A stretch of DNA of 64,000 nt from Eisenbergiella tayi. GTDB taxonomy: Bacteria; Bacillota; Clostridia; Lachnospirales; Lachnospiraceae. The position numbers and the translations under genes were made by a program. The notes below the pieces were generated by a model, which searched no databases, had not been told where the DNA came from, and saw nothing but the letters and a program-made list of their open reading frames with translations. How positions within the stretch are numbered: position 1 is the stretch's first letter; each line of letters begins with the position of its first letter. Shown here piece by piece: positions 62,714 to 64,000 of this stretch. The DNA lies in contig NZ_MPDJ01000014.1 in assembly GCF_001881565.1 (NCBI RefSeq), positions 1 through 64,000 of the forward strand, written 5' to 3'.

Positions 62714-63403
62714 ATGAAAAGATCTGAGGTTAATCGTATCGTCGAGGATGCGATAAGTTTTGTTGATAAAAGAGGATTGAAATTTCCTTCATTTGCCACT
62801 TGGAATTTAGAAAAGTGGAGAAATTTCAGCGAAAGCCAAAAAGAAATTATAGATAATATGCTTGGGTGGGATATTACCGATTTTGGCAGTGGTGATTTTG
62901 CAAAGACTGGGCTACTTATTTTTACTTTCCGAAATGGAAATTTTTATAAGAAGGAGGAATATCCGAAACCATATGCTGAAAAACTTTTGCTGGTTGGGGA
63001 TGGGCAGGAACTGCCATTTCACTTTCACTGGAAAAAAATAGAAGATATAATAAACAGAGGAGGGGGTAATCTTTTGATACAACTTTATAATTCAGATGAA
63101 CATGAAAAGTTTGCCGATACACCTGTTGAAGTGAGTATGGATGGAGAGAAGAAGGTGATAGAAGCAGGTGGAACTGTAAAGTTAGAACCTGGTCAAAGCA
63201 TAACTTTAATGCCTGGACAATATCACCGTTGGATTGGAGAAAAAGGAACCGGACAGATCATGCTTTTTGAAGTCTCTTCCACGAATGATGATACGATTGA
63301 TAATCGGTTTTATAGTGCCAATGAAAGATTGCCTGTTATTATAGAAGATGAGGAACCAAGATATCTTTTATTTAAAGATTACGAAAAGTATGTACAATAC
63401 TAA
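62714..63403 (+). CDS. D-lyxose/D-mannose isomerase-like cupin
   Basis: A 229-residue cupin of the D-lyxose ketol-isomerase family. The metal site is visible: HFHWKKIEDI supplies two His, and GQYHRW the last His. Some family members convert mannose to fructose, and the preceding alpha-mannosidase gene makes this likely here. The ATG at 62714 follows TGGAGAATGGT; an ATG at 62702 is an alternative. A terminator-like stem follows. Confidence 0.85.
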   Translation: MKRSEVNRIVEDAISFVDKRGLKFPSFATWNLEKWRNFSESQKEIIDNMLGWDITDFGSGDFAKTGLLIFTFRNGNFYKKEEYPKPYAEKLLLVGDGQELPFHFHWKKIEDIINRGGGNLLIQLYNSDEHEKFADTPVEVSMDGEKKVIEAGGTVKLEPGQSITLMPGQYHRWIGEKGTGQIMLFEVSSTNDDTIDNRFYSANERLPVIIEDEEPRYLLFKDYEKYVQY

Positions 63404-63430
63404 TAATATACGTTAAAACATTAATTGCTA

Positions 63431-63463
63431 AAGGGCAAGGCCAGTTTTCTGGGCTTTGTCCTT
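63431..63463 (+). terminator. Terminator-like stem after the isomerase gene
   Basis: AAGGGCAAGGCC pairs with GGCTTTGTCCTT, with wobble pairs, around CAGTTTTCTG. The T run after it is poor, so strength is uncertain. Confidence 0.55.
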
Positions 63464-63533
63464 AATTGTATTATTATAAATTGAATCTTTTTTGAGAAAA
63501 AGTATTATTGTTTCGGCATTGTGTATTCTGAAT

Positions 63534-64000
63534 TTACTTATAAATTGAATATTCAGCTTTTATCCACAGCACATCCCCCCGCATCCCCGCATCAATCTCC
63601 CCTCCAAGCTTCTCTGTCAGCACCTTAACAACAGCAAGCCCCAGCCCCGTACTTTCCCCATGCCGGGATGGATCTCCCGTATAAAACCGGTCAAATATCC
63701 GCGCAGTATCGATTTTTGTACCGGCAGGCACCGTATTTTCCATGCAAAAAACAACCTTTCCGTTTCCCTCCTCAGAAAGGCTGATCATAATATCCCCCGC
63801 ACAATAACGCACAGCATTGGACAGCAGATTCTGAAGGATACGTTCCATCATAATCCGATCGGTATCAAGAAAGACCGAACAGCCAGGCAGCCGGATATCC
63901 GGAAGGATATTTCTGCTTTCCAGCAGCGGTGCATTTTCCGTCAGAAAATCCAATATCAGATTGGAAAAATTGATCCTTTCCTTTACCGGCGCCGCCTGTT
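63534..64000 (-). CDS. Sensor histidine kinase, C-terminal part
   Basis: The frame is open at the right edge, so the sensor and dimerisation domains lie outside the window. The visible 155 residues form the HATPase domain: N box RILQNLLSNAVRY, a degenerate G1 region (FCMENTVPAG), F box IFDRFYTGD and G2 box STGLGLAVVK, ending in GGEIDAGMRGDVLWIKAEY. It phosphorylates a response regulator presumably encoded upstream (to the right). It is GC-richer than the neighbouring mannoside operon and not evidently related to it. Confidence 0.92.
   Translation of the reverse strand, partial: QAAPVKERINFSNLILDFLTENAPLLESRNILPDIRLPGCSVFLDTDRIMMERILQNLLSNAVRYCAGDIMISLSEEGNGKVVFCMENTVPAGTKIDTARIFDRFYTGDPSRHGESTGLGLAVVKVLTEKLGGEIDAGMRGDVLWIKAEYSIYK

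Overview
The window looks like a chromosome segment of an anaerobic gut Firmicute of the Lachnospiraceae type. The evidence is clostridial AddAB, ECF vitamin transporters (including ThiT under a TPP riboswitch), several carbohydrate ABC importers without their own ATPase, a glycyl radical enzyme with its activase, strong AGGAGG-type ribosome binding sites, and TTG/GTG starts. No rRNA, tRNA, CRISPR array, phage or intact insertion sequence was seen.

Layout. Positions 1-12400 are housekeeping: the tail of an Rpn-like nuclease, addB-addA, a complete ECF transporter (S, double ATPase, T) behind a structured leader of unknown type, and an aldose epimerase. An oleate hydratase gene (12465-13806) is broken by a deletion that removed its FAD-binding domain. 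A divergent, AT-rich control region (16286-16680) separates a minus-strand 803-residue hairpin-glycosidase-like protein from a plus-strand operon (16681-27536). That operon encodes an ABC importer, a DapA-type aldolase, a galactonate-dehydratase-like enzyme, an SDR dehydrogenase, a GH4 and a GH42-like glycosidase, an SMP-30 lactonase and a DgoK-type kinase, followed by an IclR regulator. Together these resemble an oxidative, De Ley-Doudoroff-like route from an aldose to pyruvate and triose phosphate.

From 28472 to 30590 lie thiT with its riboswitch (minus strand) and a wrecked glycerate 2-kinase. A CdaR-type regulator (30660) then heads two consecutive operons. The first (31943-42700) has an ABC importer, an FAD oxidoreductase, a GH2 and a GH-A-like glycosidase, and an intact glycerate 2-kinase. 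The second (42931-55392) has an epimerase, two aldo/keto reductases, a glycyl radical enzyme with its activase, DhaK- and DhaL-type kinase subunits, an SMP-30 lactonase, a mutarotase-like protein, a CoA-acylating semialdehyde dehydrogenase and a D-2-hydroxyacid dehydrogenase. I cannot match this set to a pathway I know. It is the best candidate here for an undescribed system: radical-dependent anaerobic breakdown of a sugar or sugar acid to C3 and acyl-CoA units.

Positions 55584-63403 hold a LacI regulator divergent from an importer, a GH38 alpha-mannosidase carrying an unusual zinc-ribbon-like insert, and a lyxose/mannose isomerase-like cupin, which together suggest mannoside use. The right edge carries the C-terminal half of a histidine kinase (minus strand). 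By eye, the 13.9-28.4 kb and 55.5-63.5 kb blocks are clearly more AT-rich than the addAB and CdaR-associated blocks, consistent with separate acquisition of sugar modules.
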